In this document: positions 54,019 through 62,800 of the stretch, piece after piece
Layout of the letters: every line of letters begins with the position of its first letter
Numbering within the stretch: position 1 is the first letter of the stretch
Origin: Bacillus cereus group sp. RP43
Lineage (GTDB): Bacteria > Bacillota > Bacilli > Bacillales > Bacillaceae_G
Direction: 5' to 3'
Assembly: GCF_040459645.1 (NCBI RefSeq)
Contig: NZ_JARVHQ010000001.1
Coordinates: 3,162,001 to 3,226,000 of the forward strand
DNA: 64,000 bases
Position numbers and translations under genes: made by a program
The notes under the pieces: model-generated
What the model saw: the letters and a program-made list of their open reading frames with translations, nothing else
Told to the model about the DNA's origin: nothing
The model's database searches: none

Positions 54019-54193
54019 CTTGATCCCCTACCCATTCTGTTAGTTAAAAATTTTCCTTGTAAAAAGATTTTCTCCACTATTCCGAAAATTCCTTTCTGAA
54101 TTTCTTACTATAAATAGACAAATTTCGATATCCATATAATAATAGGGAATTTTGTCTATAATGTGTCATGTCTTTCTACCTATAGATTATGAA

Positions 54194-54228
54194 TAGAAAC
54201 ACGTAAGCTTCTCGCTTACGTGTTTCTA
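54194..54228 (-). terminator. Terminator of the second SpoIIP paralogue
   Basis: TAGAAACACGTAAGC / GCTTACGTGTTTCTA perfect 15-base stem with a five-base loop. Confidence 0.85.
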
Positions 54229-54230
54229 GT

Positions 54231-54262
54231 ATTAACGGGTATCCTGATTGATGAGGGCTAAT
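54231..54262. repeat. Remnant of a bcr1-type repeat
   Basis: ATTAACGGGTATCCTGATTG and ATGAGGGCTAAT match two separate parts of the bcr1 copies (TTAACGGGCAGT and CCCGATTGATGAGGGCTAAT), with the middle deleted and no stem left. Confidence 0.5.
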
Positions 54263-54274
54263 TAAATTCCCAAT

Positions 54275-55429
54275 TTATCCATTCACTTTTTCCGCTTGCC
54301 AAAAATACCCTCCAAATGCTTTAGCAAGAACATCAATCGATCTATTTAATTCTTCCTCTGTATTATCTACCCCGCCAACTTCAATTAAAATCGCCTGTCC
54401 TGATAAGTCTTGATTATAGACTCCATTTCCTGTTTGGAACCCTTTTTGAATTACACCACGGCTCACTCCTGGATATTTCTTATTAATTTCCTCATGAAGA
54501 GCTGTTGCTAATTGTAAGTTCTTTTCATAATTTTTATTTCCTTTCCCAATTACAAAAGCAAGCTTTGCATATGATTTATCTCCAATTGTTTTTGTCGTGA
54601 CATTTTTCCGTGCACTATCACGGTGCAAATCGAAAAAATATTGGAGTTCTTTATTACCAGCCATCGCTTCTTGTACAATTTCTCGTGATAATTTATAAGA
54701 ACTATTACTGTTTAATCCTTTACTTATTAATTTTTGACCAACATCAGTTTTATCGTTAGTAGCACCGATTCCTTCACTTTCTAACTGTTCACGCAATCGA
54801 TCGCCAACTATTGAAATATTCGTTACAGAACTCGTTGCTTTATTTGGATTTGGATCATTCGTTAAGTTGAGTAACGGCAAATAAGATTCCCAGCTATGTG
54901 AATGATAAATCAATGCAACTTGTCTTTTTCCCGTCGTTTGAGATGGTTGTTTCTTCTCTTTATTCGGATCAGGCTTAGGAACTTGTCCAGCTTCTCCAGT
55001 CCGTTCCTTCACTACTTCTTCAAGAGGAACACTCGATTCTATCGGTAAGTTGGAGTAATTTGTTCCTTCACCTGCTATAACGATTTCTGTATCATACTTT
55101 CCAAATCCCGGAAGCTCCTTTCCGACAAAACTACGTACATCATCAAAACGAATATTCGTAGCCATCGAAAAGAGGAATGAAGAAATAGAAAAGTCTTGAT
55201 TCAAATTCCGGTACTCCTGTGTAAAATAATGATTCTCTTTCCCAATAACGTACATGTAACCATTCATTGATAACTCATTTAACCAATTATATAAATACGT
55301 TGACTTCGTCTCTTTCATGGAAGTTACCATTACACTAATAAGAAAAAAAGTCGCTAATACCGTAGTAATAACAAATAAAATTAACTTACGTACACTTGTT
55401 AATTTCACATAAAAAAAGCCTCGATTCAT
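54275..55429 (-). CDS. SpoIIP-family protein, paralogue 2
   Basis: 384 residues: N-terminal helix (LILFVITTVLATFFLISVMV), a Pro/Lys linker (KPDPNKEKKQPSQTTGKRQ) and the SpoIIP domain with IYHSHSWESYLPLLNL, FFDLHRDSARKNV, GVYNQDLSGQAIL and EVGGVDNTEEEL. The same motifs in the same order as the copy at 46470, including the -EKVNG end, show a gene duplication. GAGAGGGTGATAGT precedes the ATG. Confidence 0.88.
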   Translation of the reverse strand: MNRGFFYVKLTSVRKLILFVITTVLATFFLISVMVTSMKETKSTYLYNWLNELSMNGYMYVIGKENHYFTQEYRNLNQDFSISSFLFSMATNIRFDDVRSFVGKELPGFGKYDTEIVIAGEGTNYSNLPIESSVPLEEVVKERTGEAGQVPKPDPNKEKKQPSQTTGKRQVALIYHSHSWESYLPLLNLTNDPNPNKATSSVTNISIVGDRLREQLESEGIGATNDKTDVGQKLISKGLNSNSSYKLSREIVQEAMAGNKELQYFFDLHRDSARKNVTTKTIGDKSYAKLAFVIGKGNKNYEKNLQLATALHEEINKKYPGVSRGVIQKGFQTGNGVYNQDLSGQAILIEVGGVDNTEEELNRSIDVLAKAFGGYFWQAEKVNG

Positions 55430-55518
55430 ACTATCACCCTCTCTATTTCAAGTTATGTACAAGCTCTAGAGAATAGACCGCTTAAATTTCGGCTATATTG
55501 TTAATGAGGTGAAATGAA

Positions 55519-55824
55519 TTGAAGCTACTAATAGGAGCATTACCAATCGCTTTATCAATTACTTTTTATTTACTTGCTTTACATCCTAAAATTCGTATTG
55601 TGCTACATATTTCCGCATACTTAGCACTATATGTACTTGGGACAATTATTTCTATTAATATATATGATGTTTTAATACAAAATTTAGTTTTCATGACAAG
55701 CATTCATGGAATTTTACTAAATCCACTTTTTCTACTTGCAGGAGCGTATATTGGGATATACACTTTGTATTTAATTTTGTCTCAAATTATTATGAAACTA
55801 ATGAATTCCAAAAATGGAGTGTAA
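55519..55824 (+). CDS. Hypothetical three-helix membrane protein
   Basis: 101 residues, three hydrophobic segments. Start is TTG behind TGAGGTGAAATGAA. The stop region holds the ribosome site of the next gene. Function not recognised. Confidence 0.7.
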   Translation: MKLLIGALPIALSITFYLLALHPKIRIVLHISAYLALYVLGTIISINIYDVLIQNLVFMTSIHGILLNPLFLLAGAYIGIYTLYLILSQIIMKLMNSKNGV

Positions 55825-55828
55825 CGAA

Positions 55829-56134
55829 ATGCAGCCACCATTCATCTGTCATAAATGTAAAAAAAGAATAGCGAGAAAGAAAGATCTTATTACCTCTACA
55901 TGGCATTTCCGCTTTTATTTATTTCACAACACTTGTTTCAAAAATCAGCAATTATTTGTCTCACGTTTTATTCCTATAAATACACTCTTTGGTTTCTTTC
56001 TTATTATATATGGGCTTATTGCGGGTAGCATTCTAATGTTCACGGAGCCATCTATCGTTTGGCTTATTTTTTTACTTCCTATTTTATATCGGTTTCTTTC
56101 ATATTATTACGTTGAACGTTTTTTCTGTAAATAA
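55829..56134 (+). CDS. Membrane protein with N-terminal Cys/His zinc-site-like motif
   Basis: 101 residues. ICHKCKKRIARKKD and FHNTCFK give a C-x2-C...H-x2-C pattern that may bind zinc, followed by two membrane helices and FFCK at the end. ATG at 55829 follows GGAGTGTAACGAA; the ATG at 55814 lies inside the previous gene. It forms a pair with that gene. Its end overlaps the converging DinB gene by 28 bases. Confidence 0.65.
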   Translation: MQPPFICHKCKKRIARKKDLITSTWHFRFYLFHNTCFKNQQLFVSRFIPINTLFGFFLIIYGLIAGSILMFTEPSIVWLIFLLPILYRFLSYYYVERFFCK

Positions 56135-56634
56135 CTAGTAGACTGACCTCTAGGAATGCTTAAACACTCCCATTCATTTTCTTTTAACATTTTACCAATG
56201 TAAATGATTTGTCCAATATGTAAAGCATAATGAGAAATCTGCCTTTCGATCGCTTGCATTACAGTGTGTTCTTCTCCGCGAATGTATACTTTCTGCGAAA
56301 CCTTCTCTGGCGTTAAATTATCCAAAGTTTCAAAAACATAATCCCACCCTTCTCGCCACGCAGTAAGAGCTTCTTGTTTTGAATTGTAGCCGCCTTCAAA
56401 TTCACCATCTCGATTACGATTTGCTTTTTCACCATCAGACGTTAAAAAATCCGTCCATCTTGAACGCATATTACCATGTAAATGCTTAATAATAATCGCA
56501 ATACTATTCGTCTCCTCATGAGAAGACCACATTATCTGTTCATAAGATAATTGAGAAAGTACTCGTTCTCCTTGGTTTTGTGTTGCTTTGAAATTCGAAA
56601 TCGCACATTTTAAATATTCTCGTCTGATATCCAA
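56107..56634 (-). CDS. DUF1572 / DinB-like protein
   Basis: 175 residues of a four-helix DinB fold with metal-ligand histidines in IIIKHLHGNMRSRW and RQISHYALHIGQIIYIGK. Start TTG at 56634 behind AAGGTAGGTGTTAAT; the longer frame to 56766 overlaps csaA. Function unknown. Confidence 0.82.
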   Translation of the reverse strand: MDIRREYLKCAISNFKATQNQGERVLSQLSYEQIMWSSHEETNSIAIIIKHLHGNMRSRWTDFLTSDGEKANRNRDGEFEGGYNSKQEALTAWREGWDYVFETLDNLTPEKVSQKVYIRGEEHTVMQAIERQISHYALHIGQIIYIGKMLKENEWECLSIPRGQSTSYLQKKRST

Positions 56635-56653
56635 ATTAACACCTACCTTCACA

Positions 56654-56983
56654 CTAACTAATTTTCGTTCCATTCGGTAGTTCCATATTTGGCTGGAGTA
56701 AAACAACATCGTCAGCTTCAGGAACTCCACCAAGTACAAGCACTTCCGATTTAAATCCTGCCACACGCTTTGGTGGGAAATTCACAACAGCAACCACTTG
56801 TTGACCGATTAAATCTTCTGGGTTGTATCTTTTCGTAATCTGAGCGCTTGATTGCTTAACCCCTAATTCTCCAAAATCAATTTCTAACTTAATTGCAGGA
56901 ACCCTCGCTTCTTTAAATTCCTCCGCCTTTCTTATCGTCCCAATACGCAAATCCAAAGTTAAAAAATCTTCAAAACTAGCCAT
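56654..56983 (-). CDS. csaA: CsaA tRNA-binding-domain chaperone
   Basis: 109 residues, a single EMAP/Trbp111-like OB domain ([57 protein letters not shown]). CsaA was described as an export-related chaperone in B. subtilis and binds peptides or RNA. GGGAGGATTGATAAA precedes the ATG. Confidence 0.93.
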   Translation of the reverse strand: MASFEDFLTLDLRIGTIRKAEEFKEARVPAIKLEIDFGELGVKQSSAQITKRYNPEDLIGQQVVAVVNFPPKRVAGFKSEVLVLGGVPEADDVVLLQPNMELPNGTKIS

Positions 56984-57031
56984 TTTATCAATCCTCCCAA
57001 TTACTACTTAGACAAAACATAAAAATCCCCT

Positions 57032-57063
57032 TCAAAAAAAGAAAGGCGCCTAGGCACCTTTCT
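57032..57063 (-). terminator. Terminator overlapping the brnQ stop
   Basis: GAAAGGTGCC / GGCGCCTTTC stem with one G-T-type mismatch around the stop codon, then TTTTTTTG on the minus strand. Confidence 0.8.
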
Positions 57064-58396
57064 TTTGTAACTCACTTGATTCATTTGATTTATAGAAGAA
57101 GAAACCGAGAACCCCGCCAATACATGCTGGGATTAACCATCCTATTCCTTCTTTATATAATGGTAACATTTGTAGTACATTTGAAATTGCGTCAATTTTT
57201 ATGTTCGCACTTTCTAAGCCATTAAATAAACTAATCGACAACGCACCTAATATTGCACCAATATAAATTGTATTACGCTTTCCAATCCATTTATGGAAAT
57301 ACGAAAGTACAATTAATACAATTGCAACTGGATAAATAATCATTAACACTGGTAAAGTTACTGCGATTAATTGTGTCAATCCTAAGTTAGATACAATTAA
57401 ACTAAATACACATACTATTGTTACAATCGTTTTATGTGAAAATTTCGGGAATAAGTTTGAAAAGAACCCTGCACAGGCAGATGCTAATCCAACCGAAGTC
57501 GTTAAACAAGCAAGTGTAATAACAAGTCCTAATAAAATTTTCCCACTCGTTCCATACAACTCATTTACAACATTCGTTAAAATAAGACCACCGTTCTCTG
57601 AAACACCAAGTGATGTACTTGTTGAACCTAGATAAGCAAGTGATAAATATATTAACGTTAAACCTATTACAGCAATTACTCCTGATACGACTGTTATTTT
57701 TGCGATTTGTCCGCTCTCTTTTATTCCTTTTGAGCGAATAACTTGTACAACAACAATTCCAAACACAAGAGCACTAATTGCATCCATCGTTAAATACCCT
57801 TGAATAAACCCACCAAAGAAAGCATTTTCTTTATAAGCAGCGAGTGGTGCAGCCGGTGTGCCAATCGGATCAATAATTGCCTTTCCGACAATAACAGCAA
57901 CAATTAATACTAACAATGGTGTGAGAAACTTTCCAAACCAATCAACTAATTTAGATGGATTTAATGATAAATACCACGTTATTCCGAAGAAAACTACAGT
58001 GTAAAGGAATAGCATGTACCATTCTGAAACCATTGCTTCTGATAAAAATGGCTTCATTCCCATTTCAAACGAAACAGCTCCAGTACGCGGAATCGCAAAG
58101 AATGGTCCAATTGCTAAATAACTAACCAGTGGAAAAACAAACGCAAATATAGGGTGAACTCTAGAAGATAGCGCTTTCAAGTCCCCCTCTACAAACGCGA
58201 CAGCTGTGACAGCTAATAGGGGTAATCCGACTCCCGTTACTAGGAATCCAATTGTAGCAATCCAAACATTTTCTCCTGCTTGTTGACCTAAAACTGGCGG
58301 GAAAATTAAATTTCCTGCTCCTAAAAATAATGCAAATAACATTAAACCGATTGCTAGCGTATCACCTGGCCTTAATCGTCCCTTCATCTCTTTCAT
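57050..58396 (-). CDS. brnQ: Branched-chain amino acid carrier BrnQ
   Basis: 448 residues, twelve predicted helices, LIVCS family sodium-coupled import of Leu, Ile and Val. GAGNLIFPPVLGQQAGENVW near the start and SKLVDWFGKFLTPLLVLIVA are typical. There are three in-frame ATGs at the start. A perfect ribosome site GGAGG lies at 58449-58453, far from them, but a hairpin between would bring it to about four bases from the ATG at 58396, so that start was chosen. Confidence 0.92.
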   Translation of the reverse strand: MKEMKGRLRPGDTLAIGLMLFALFLGAGNLIFPPVLGQQAGENVWIATIGFLVTGVGLPLLAVTAVAFVEGDLKALSSRVHPIFAFVFPLVSYLAIGPFFAIPRTGAVSFEMGMKPFLSEAMVSEWYMLFLYTVVFFGITWYLSLNPSKLVDWFGKFLTPLLVLIVAVIVGKAIIDPIGTPAAPLAAYKENAFFGGFIQGYLTMDAISALVFGIVVVQVIRSKGIKESGQIAKITVVSGVIAVIGLTLIYLSLAYLGSTSTSLGVSENGGLILTNVVNELYGTSGKILLGLVITLACLTTSVGLASACAGFFSNLFPKFSHKTIVTIVCVFSLIVSNLGLTQLIAVTLPVLMIIYPVAIVLIVLSYFHKWIGKRNTIYIGAILGALSISLFNGLESANIKIDAISNVLQMLPLYKEGIGWLIPACIGGVLGFFFYKSNESSELQKKGA

Positions 58397-58453
58397 TTGC
58401 ATAGCACTTTTTCATTGTTTTTCTCTATTCTCACAATATGCTATGCATCCTCC
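58397..58453 (-). promoter_or_regulatory. Hairpin between ribosome site and brnQ start
   Basis: On the minus strand GGAGG-AT is followed by GCATAGCA (58439-58446), 32 bases of loop, TGCTATGC (58399-58406), AA and ATG. Folding would place the ribosome site about four bases from the start. A mini-frame MHSIL-stop also begins next to the ribosome site. Confidence 0.45.
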
Positions 58454-58792
58454 TCTCTGTTCATAATCATAAAATATGCCCCTTACAAAGCGATGTCTTT
58501 CTCCATAATTTCTCCATTCCCCTTTTAATTACTCTAAATGATGAATTTTGATTTTTTTGAATATTTAAGTCATTAGAGTGTTATAACGTGGAGTTTAGTT
58601 GTCAGACCTCTTTGTTTTTATCACACATATAGTACCATATTTGGTTGAAAAATAAAAACATATTTTTAAATAGAATTTTTTGAAAATCAAAATTATCCAC
58701 ACATACCTCCTTTATTTATTCTATTACACAAATATTTTTAGAAATATATATTTTTTATGCTTTATTATATTTGAATATCTTTATGCAAAAGC
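58454..58792. other. Long AT-rich leader/intergenic region
   Basis: Between brnQ and the CBS gene terminator. I looked for T-box (GNNTGGNACCGCG, specifier stem) and CodY-type sites; no T-box is present and no strong CodY palindrome was recognised. Nothing else seen. Confidence 0.4.
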
Positions 58793-58827
58793 AAGTAAAA
58801 GCCATCCCAAAAATAAGATGGCTTTTA
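58793..58827 (-). terminator. Terminator of the CBS gene
   Basis: AAAAGCCATC / GATGGCTTTT stem with T-run on the minus strand. Confidence 0.88.
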
Positions 58828-58831
58828 CTTG

Positions 58832-59479
58832 TTAATCTATCGTTTCAACTTCACGTGGATTCTTCATCTCTTCAACATACACAACTCTAAATCCATGATC
58901 TTCTAAATCTTTTAGCAATGTTTCTAATTCACTATCTTCAAACTCTTCTCCCAATGTAAACATAATTCTACGTACTAATAAAGCATCATTATCAAAAGTC
59001 ATTAAGCTTTGAATACCAGTGTATTTCTTTAGCACTGTCGATAATTTTTGAATGGCCCCATTATAATCTTGTGTTCCAATCATGACAGAATATTTACTAG
59101 AATGGACTCCCCATGCATCTTCTAATAGTTCAAAAACTTTTTTATGAGTTAAAATACCAAGGAAGACCCCTTTTTCATCAACTACTGATAAATACGGTAA
59201 TTTTTTAATTGTAAAAAATACTTTAAAGAAGGAAGAGTCTTCTCTCACGTACCCATTTTTATCGTTCAATAATTGTAATACATTATCTTCAAGTGAACCT
59301 TTATATTCTAAAATATCTACTTTGTATACATTCCCTAAAAAATTCTCTTTTTTTTCATCTAAAACTGGTACACAACGATACCCCGTTTTATTTAAATGCT
59401 CCAGCGCTTCCCCTATCGTAATTGAACTTGAGCAGAACAAAACTTCCCTCTTTGGCACATAATTCCCTTTAATCCTCAT
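58832..59479 (-). CDS. CBS-pair protein with ACT-like C-terminus (CbpA-like)
   Basis: 215 residues. Two CBS motifs (residues 8-65: ITIGEALEHLNKTGYRCVPV; 70-125: LPYLSVVDEKGVFLGILTHK) followed by an ACT-like part (YSVMIGTQDYNGAIQKLSTV). The layout resembles Listeria CbpA, a cyclic di-AMP binding protein; ligand binding here is inference. AGGAGGCTTTTT precedes the ATG. Monocistronic beside brnQ. Confidence 0.8.
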   Translation of the reverse strand: MRIKGNYVPKREVLFCSSSITIGEALEHLNKTGYRCVPVLDEKKENFLGNVYKVDILEYKGSLEDNVLQLLNDKNGYVREDSSFFKVFFTIKKLPYLSVVDEKGVFLGILTHKKVFELLEDAWGVHSSKYSVMIGTQDYNGAIQKLSTVLKKYTGIQSLMTFDNDALLVRRIMFTLGEEFEDSELETLLKDLEDHGFRVVYVEEMKNPREVETID

Positions 59480-59615
59480 AAAAAGCCTCCTTATGCTAAA
59501 ATACTTTCTGTGCCATAACTATATTATATTTTCAGAAAAAAATAAATATATTATTTTATTTTTCTGAAAATTATTCATTTTTTCGTCATAATTTATTCAT
59601 TAATCATACACTTAT

Positions 59616-59770
59616 TTAAAGTGAAACTTTAATAAGTGGGGATTTTTTCACCCCACTTATTATTAGCCTTCATCAATCGGGCTTTTACGGGCAGTTGATC
59701 TCCCCACCTAACTTCTACGTATTCGCCGCATTTTGAGGTGGAGTCTTACTGCCCGTTAAAGCGGGATAAT
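59616..59770 (-). repeat. bcr1-type repeat element, copy 2
   Basis: Reading on the minus strand, it starts CCCGCTTTAACGGGCAGTAA and ends TTAAAGTTTCAC, about 145 bases. It keeps the CTCCACCTC arm that copy 1 lacks, pairing with AGGTGGGGAG. The 3' stem is AATAAGTGGGG / CCCCACTTATT, with A-T in place of the C-G pair of copy 1, a compensating change. Flanks (ATAAT and TTAAA) are degraded forms of the expected TTTAT/ATAAA duplication. Confidence 0.82.
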
Positions 59771-59885
59771 CTCAGTATAGTATATTCTCCCTAACTTACT
59801 TCGAGAAAAATATATTGTAACTTTCCCTGAAAAAAGCTAAAATAAGAATAAGAATTTTCTGAATATTCTAAGAGTAGGTGATTGT

Positions 59886-60773
59886 ATGTCCTTATTGCGC
59901 TCACATATATGTAAATTTATAGTTGGTGTTTTTATTATTTTTGTCATAAGTCCTCTTCCAGCATTATTCATTACACATAATTACTCTTACACAACTGGAT
60001 TTATTAGCATTTTTCATAACTTTGCACAACTTTTTTCTATTTCAATTCCAAGAATCGATTGGATGCATGAACCTATCCTTTTCTCAGCAAATCAGATTAT
60101 AAATACACAAAATATGATACATACTTCTAGCCATTCGTCACCACTATTCCCCTACATATGGGAAATATATTTTTTATCAATCGTTCGTTTCACATTCACT
60201 CTTGTAATCGGTTTCTTTATTAGTTTAGGGATCGGTCATCTATTTTTAAAAGCACCGAGATCAGTAAGAAAGTGCACTTCCTTATTACGCTGGATACCAT
60301 ATTCTTTTGGTACTGTGATATTACAATGTTCAGTACTATTACTACTACTCTACATCGCGAAATTCATAAAGGTTCCTTTCTTCTCCTCTTTTATCATCGT
60401 ATGTAGTACTTCCATGATAATCGTTCTGCAAGCAATAAAAAAATGGCTTCCTTTCTTAAATAATACAAATGAATACGAAATAAAAAATTCAGCCTTCCTT
60501 GTTGATACGTTATTTATTGCGCTTACTTCCAATCATAAATCTATTTTGAGTTCCATTATTCTTTCATTCGTTTTTATGGAATGTATTTTTCATACAAACG
60601 GACTATTACAATTTATCGTCCAATTTGGCGGAAATGCACCTATAGTTGTCACAATTGGTTTGTTACTACTTTATATTCCATATAGCATCTTATCGTTTCT
60701 CCAAGCTTTATGGACAACAAACCACTCTAAACAGAACATGTATACTTTAGCTAGAAGTATTTCGAAATCATAA
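59886..60773 (+). CDS. Lone ABC-type (DppB-like) permease-related membrane protein
   Basis: 295 residues, about six helices in the order of dipeptide/oligopeptide ABC permeases: N-terminal helix FIVGVFIIFVISPLPALF, a long external loop, then core helices and NGLLQFIVQFGGNAPIVVTI near the EAA-type C-terminal region. The conserved EAA glycine motif is weak, and no ATPase or binding-protein gene lies beside it, so it may be an orphan or decayed. TAGGTGATTGT precedes the ATG. Confidence 0.65.
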   Translation: MSLLRSHICKFIVGVFIIFVISPLPALFITHNYSYTTGFISIFHNFAQLFSISIPRIDWMHEPILFSANQIINTQNMIHTSSHSSPLFPYIWEIYFLSIVRFTFTLVIGFFISLGIGHLFLKAPRSVRKCTSLLRWIPYSFGTVILQCSVLLLLLYIAKFIKVPFFSSFIIVCSTSMIIVLQAIKKWLPFLNNTNEYEIKNSAFLVDTLFIALTSNHKSILSSIILSFVFMECIFHTNGLLQFIVQFGGNAPIVVTIGLLLLYIPYSILSFLQALWTTNHSKQNMYTLARSISKS

Positions 60774-60777
60774 CATA

Positions 60778-60824
60778 GAATAACCGTCTACTTAAATTAA
60801 AAGTAGACGGTTATTCCTTTTATA
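60778..60824 (+). terminator. Terminator
   Basis: GAATAACCGTCTACTT / AAGTAGACGGTTATTC perfect 16-base stem followed by CTTTT. Confidence 0.92.
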
Positions 60825-60982
60825 TAGCGGACAAAATAACAGCAAATTAAAAAACTATTATTAAAACCCACCATTATTTACCCATTTTCTTTGACTAATC
60901 TTTTCATTTGGATTTATTATAAAAGTATAACATAATTGCAGGAGGTGACATCTTTATTCCAACTTAGGAGTAAAGAACACAC

Positions 60983-62290
60983 TTGGACATATTAAATATT
61001 TTTCTCATCTTTATACTTATCCTTATTTCTGGTTTTTTCGTTGCTTCAGAATTCGCTGTTGTAAAAGTACGAAAAAGTCGAATTGACCAGCTTGCTAATG
61101 AAGGTAATAAACAAGCATTAGCTGCAAGAAGCGTCTTATCTAATTTAGATGTTTATTTATCTGCTTGTCAGCTGGGTATTACTATCACTTCTTTAGGGCT
61201 TGGTTGGCTTGGTGAACCAACTGTAGAGCATTTATTACGACCACTATTTGAAAAAATCAATATTACTGGAACAATGGCTAACACCCTATCCTTTATTATT
61301 GCTTTTAGTGTAATTACTTTTTTCCATGTTGTATTAGGAGAGTTAGTTCCGAAATCTTTCGCAATCCAAAAAGCAGAGGCAATCACATTAAAATTTGCAA
61401 AACCACTTATTTTATTTGATAAAATTATGTATCCGTTCATTTGGCTTCTCAATAGTGCAGCTATATTTTTCACAAAATTATTCGGTTTAGAGCCTGCGAA
61501 AGAAAATGAACTTGCTCATTCTGAAGAAGAATTACGACTCATTTTAGGTGAAAGCTATAAAAGCGGCGAAATTAATCAAACCGAATATAAATATGTAAAT
61601 AATATTTTTGAATTTGATGATCGTGTTGCTAAAGAAATTATGGTACCTAGAACTGAAATGGTTTGTTTATCTACTGAAAATACGTTAGAAGAAAATATGA
61701 AAATCGTTGCAACTGAAAAGTATACACGTTATCCTATTATTGAAAAGGATAAAGATGATATTATCGGAATGATAAATACGAAAGAGATTTTTCATAATCA
61801 AACAAAAGGCATTTACAAACCACTTGATGCCTACATACATCCTGTTTTAACTGTATTTGAAACAGTTCCCATTCGTAAAACGTTAATACACCTCCAAAAG
61901 AACCGCGTACAAATGGCGATTGTTATGGATGAATACGGTGGAACTGCTGGCCTTTTAACGATGGAGGATATTCTTGAAGAAATTATCGGCGAAATTCAAG
62001 ATGAATTTGACGCAGACGAATCACCGATGATTGAAAAGCGTACTCCTAAGCTTACTGTTTTAGATGGGAAAGTACTCATTTCTGAAGTAAATGATATGTT
62101 TGGCCTACATATCGATGAAAGTGACTTAGATACAATTGGTGGTTGGCTTCTCTCTCAAGCAATTGATTTAAATATTGAAGCTGGCTATTCAGTTGAATAT
62201 GATGGTTTTCAATTTAAAGCATTAGAACTTGATGGGCATCAAATTAAAAAGATTGCTGTACATAAATTAGATACTACAAAGGAGTTATAA
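60983..62290 (+). CDS. CNNM/HlyC/CorC-type transporter (DUF21-CBS-CorC)
   Basis: 435 residues: DUF21 membrane domain (residues 1-200; [20 protein letters not shown]), two CBS domains (215-335; [20 protein letters not shown] and [20 protein letters not shown]) and the C-terminal CorC-HlyC domain ([20 protein letters not shown]). The family is linked to magnesium or other divalent metal export. Start is TTG behind TTAGGAGTAAAGAACACAC. A second, stronger GGAGGTGA at 60941 has no start codon at normal distance. Confidence 0.9.
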   Translation: MDILNIFLIFILILISGFFVASEFAVVKVRKSRIDQLANEGNKQALAARSVLSNLDVYLSACQLGITITSLGLGWLGEPTVEHLLRPLFEKINITGTMANTLSFIIAFSVITFFHVVLGELVPKSFAIQKAEAITLKFAKPLILFDKIMYPFIWLLNSAAIFFTKLFGLEPAKENELAHSEEELRLILGESYKSGEINQTEYKYVNNIFEFDDRVAKEIMVPRTEMVCLSTENTLEENMKIVATEKYTRYPIIEKDKDDIIGMINTKEIFHNQTKGIYKPLDAYIHPVLTVFETVPIRKTLIHLQKNRVQMAIVMDEYGGTAGLLTMEDILEEIIGEIQDEFDADESPMIEKRTPKLTVLDGKVLISEVNDMFGLHIDESDLDTIGGWLLSQAIDLNIEAGYSVEYDGFQFKALELDGHQIKKIAVHKLDTTKEL

Positions 62291-62291
62291 A

Positions 62292-62774
62292 GTGACTGTT
62301 TTACTAACAATTTGTATCATTGCTTGTTTCATTGTTTCATTTCTTGCCTTTATATACCCCATTATCCCTGGCATCCTTGCCGTATGGGCTGGCTATTTCA
62401 TTTATCATTTTGGAATAAATGGCGGAGAGTTAACGACATCGTTTTGGATTATTCAAGTCATTTTTACACTCTTCATTTTCGTTGCTGACTTTATTGCAAA
62501 TGGATACTTCCTAAAAAAATACGGTAGTACAAAATCGGGCGAACGTGTTGGTATGGTTTCTATCATTGTCGGATCGTTCTTCTTCCCACCATTCGGGCTT
62601 ATTATCATACCGTTCTTATCTGTATTTATTACGGAACTAATGCATAAAAAGGCGCCAAAAGACGCCCTTTTAGTCGGAATTGCAACTGTAGTCGGTTTTT
62701 TAAGTAGTACAGTAGCCAAAGCCATTCTCCAAATCATTATGATTATCATCTTTGTATGCTATATCATTTTTTAG
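62292..62774 (+). CDS. DUF456-family membrane protein
   Basis: 160 residues, about five helices. YPIIPGILAVWAGYFIYHFG and the glycine-rich FFPPFGLIIIPFLSVFITEL fit DUF456. Start GTG behind AAGGAGTTATAAA, one base after the preceding stop, so translated with the CorC-type gene. Role unknown. Confidence 0.87.
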   Translation: MTVLLTICIIACFIVSFLAFIYPIIPGILAVWAGYFIYHFGINGGELTTSFWIIQVIFTLFIFVADFIANGYFLKKYGSTKSGERVGMVSIIVGSFFFPPFGLIIIPFLSVFITELMHKKAPKDALLVGIATVVGFLSSTVAKAILQIIMIIIFVCYIIF

Positions 62775-62800
62775 CCATCCCTATTTTGGGATGGTTTTTT
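62775..62800 (+). terminator. Terminator
   Basis: CCATCCC / GGGATGG stem followed by TTTTTT. Confidence 0.88.

Noticed and set aside
58454..58792. T-box leader for brnQ
   Set aside because: No conserved T-box sequence and no antiterminator/terminator pair before the gene.
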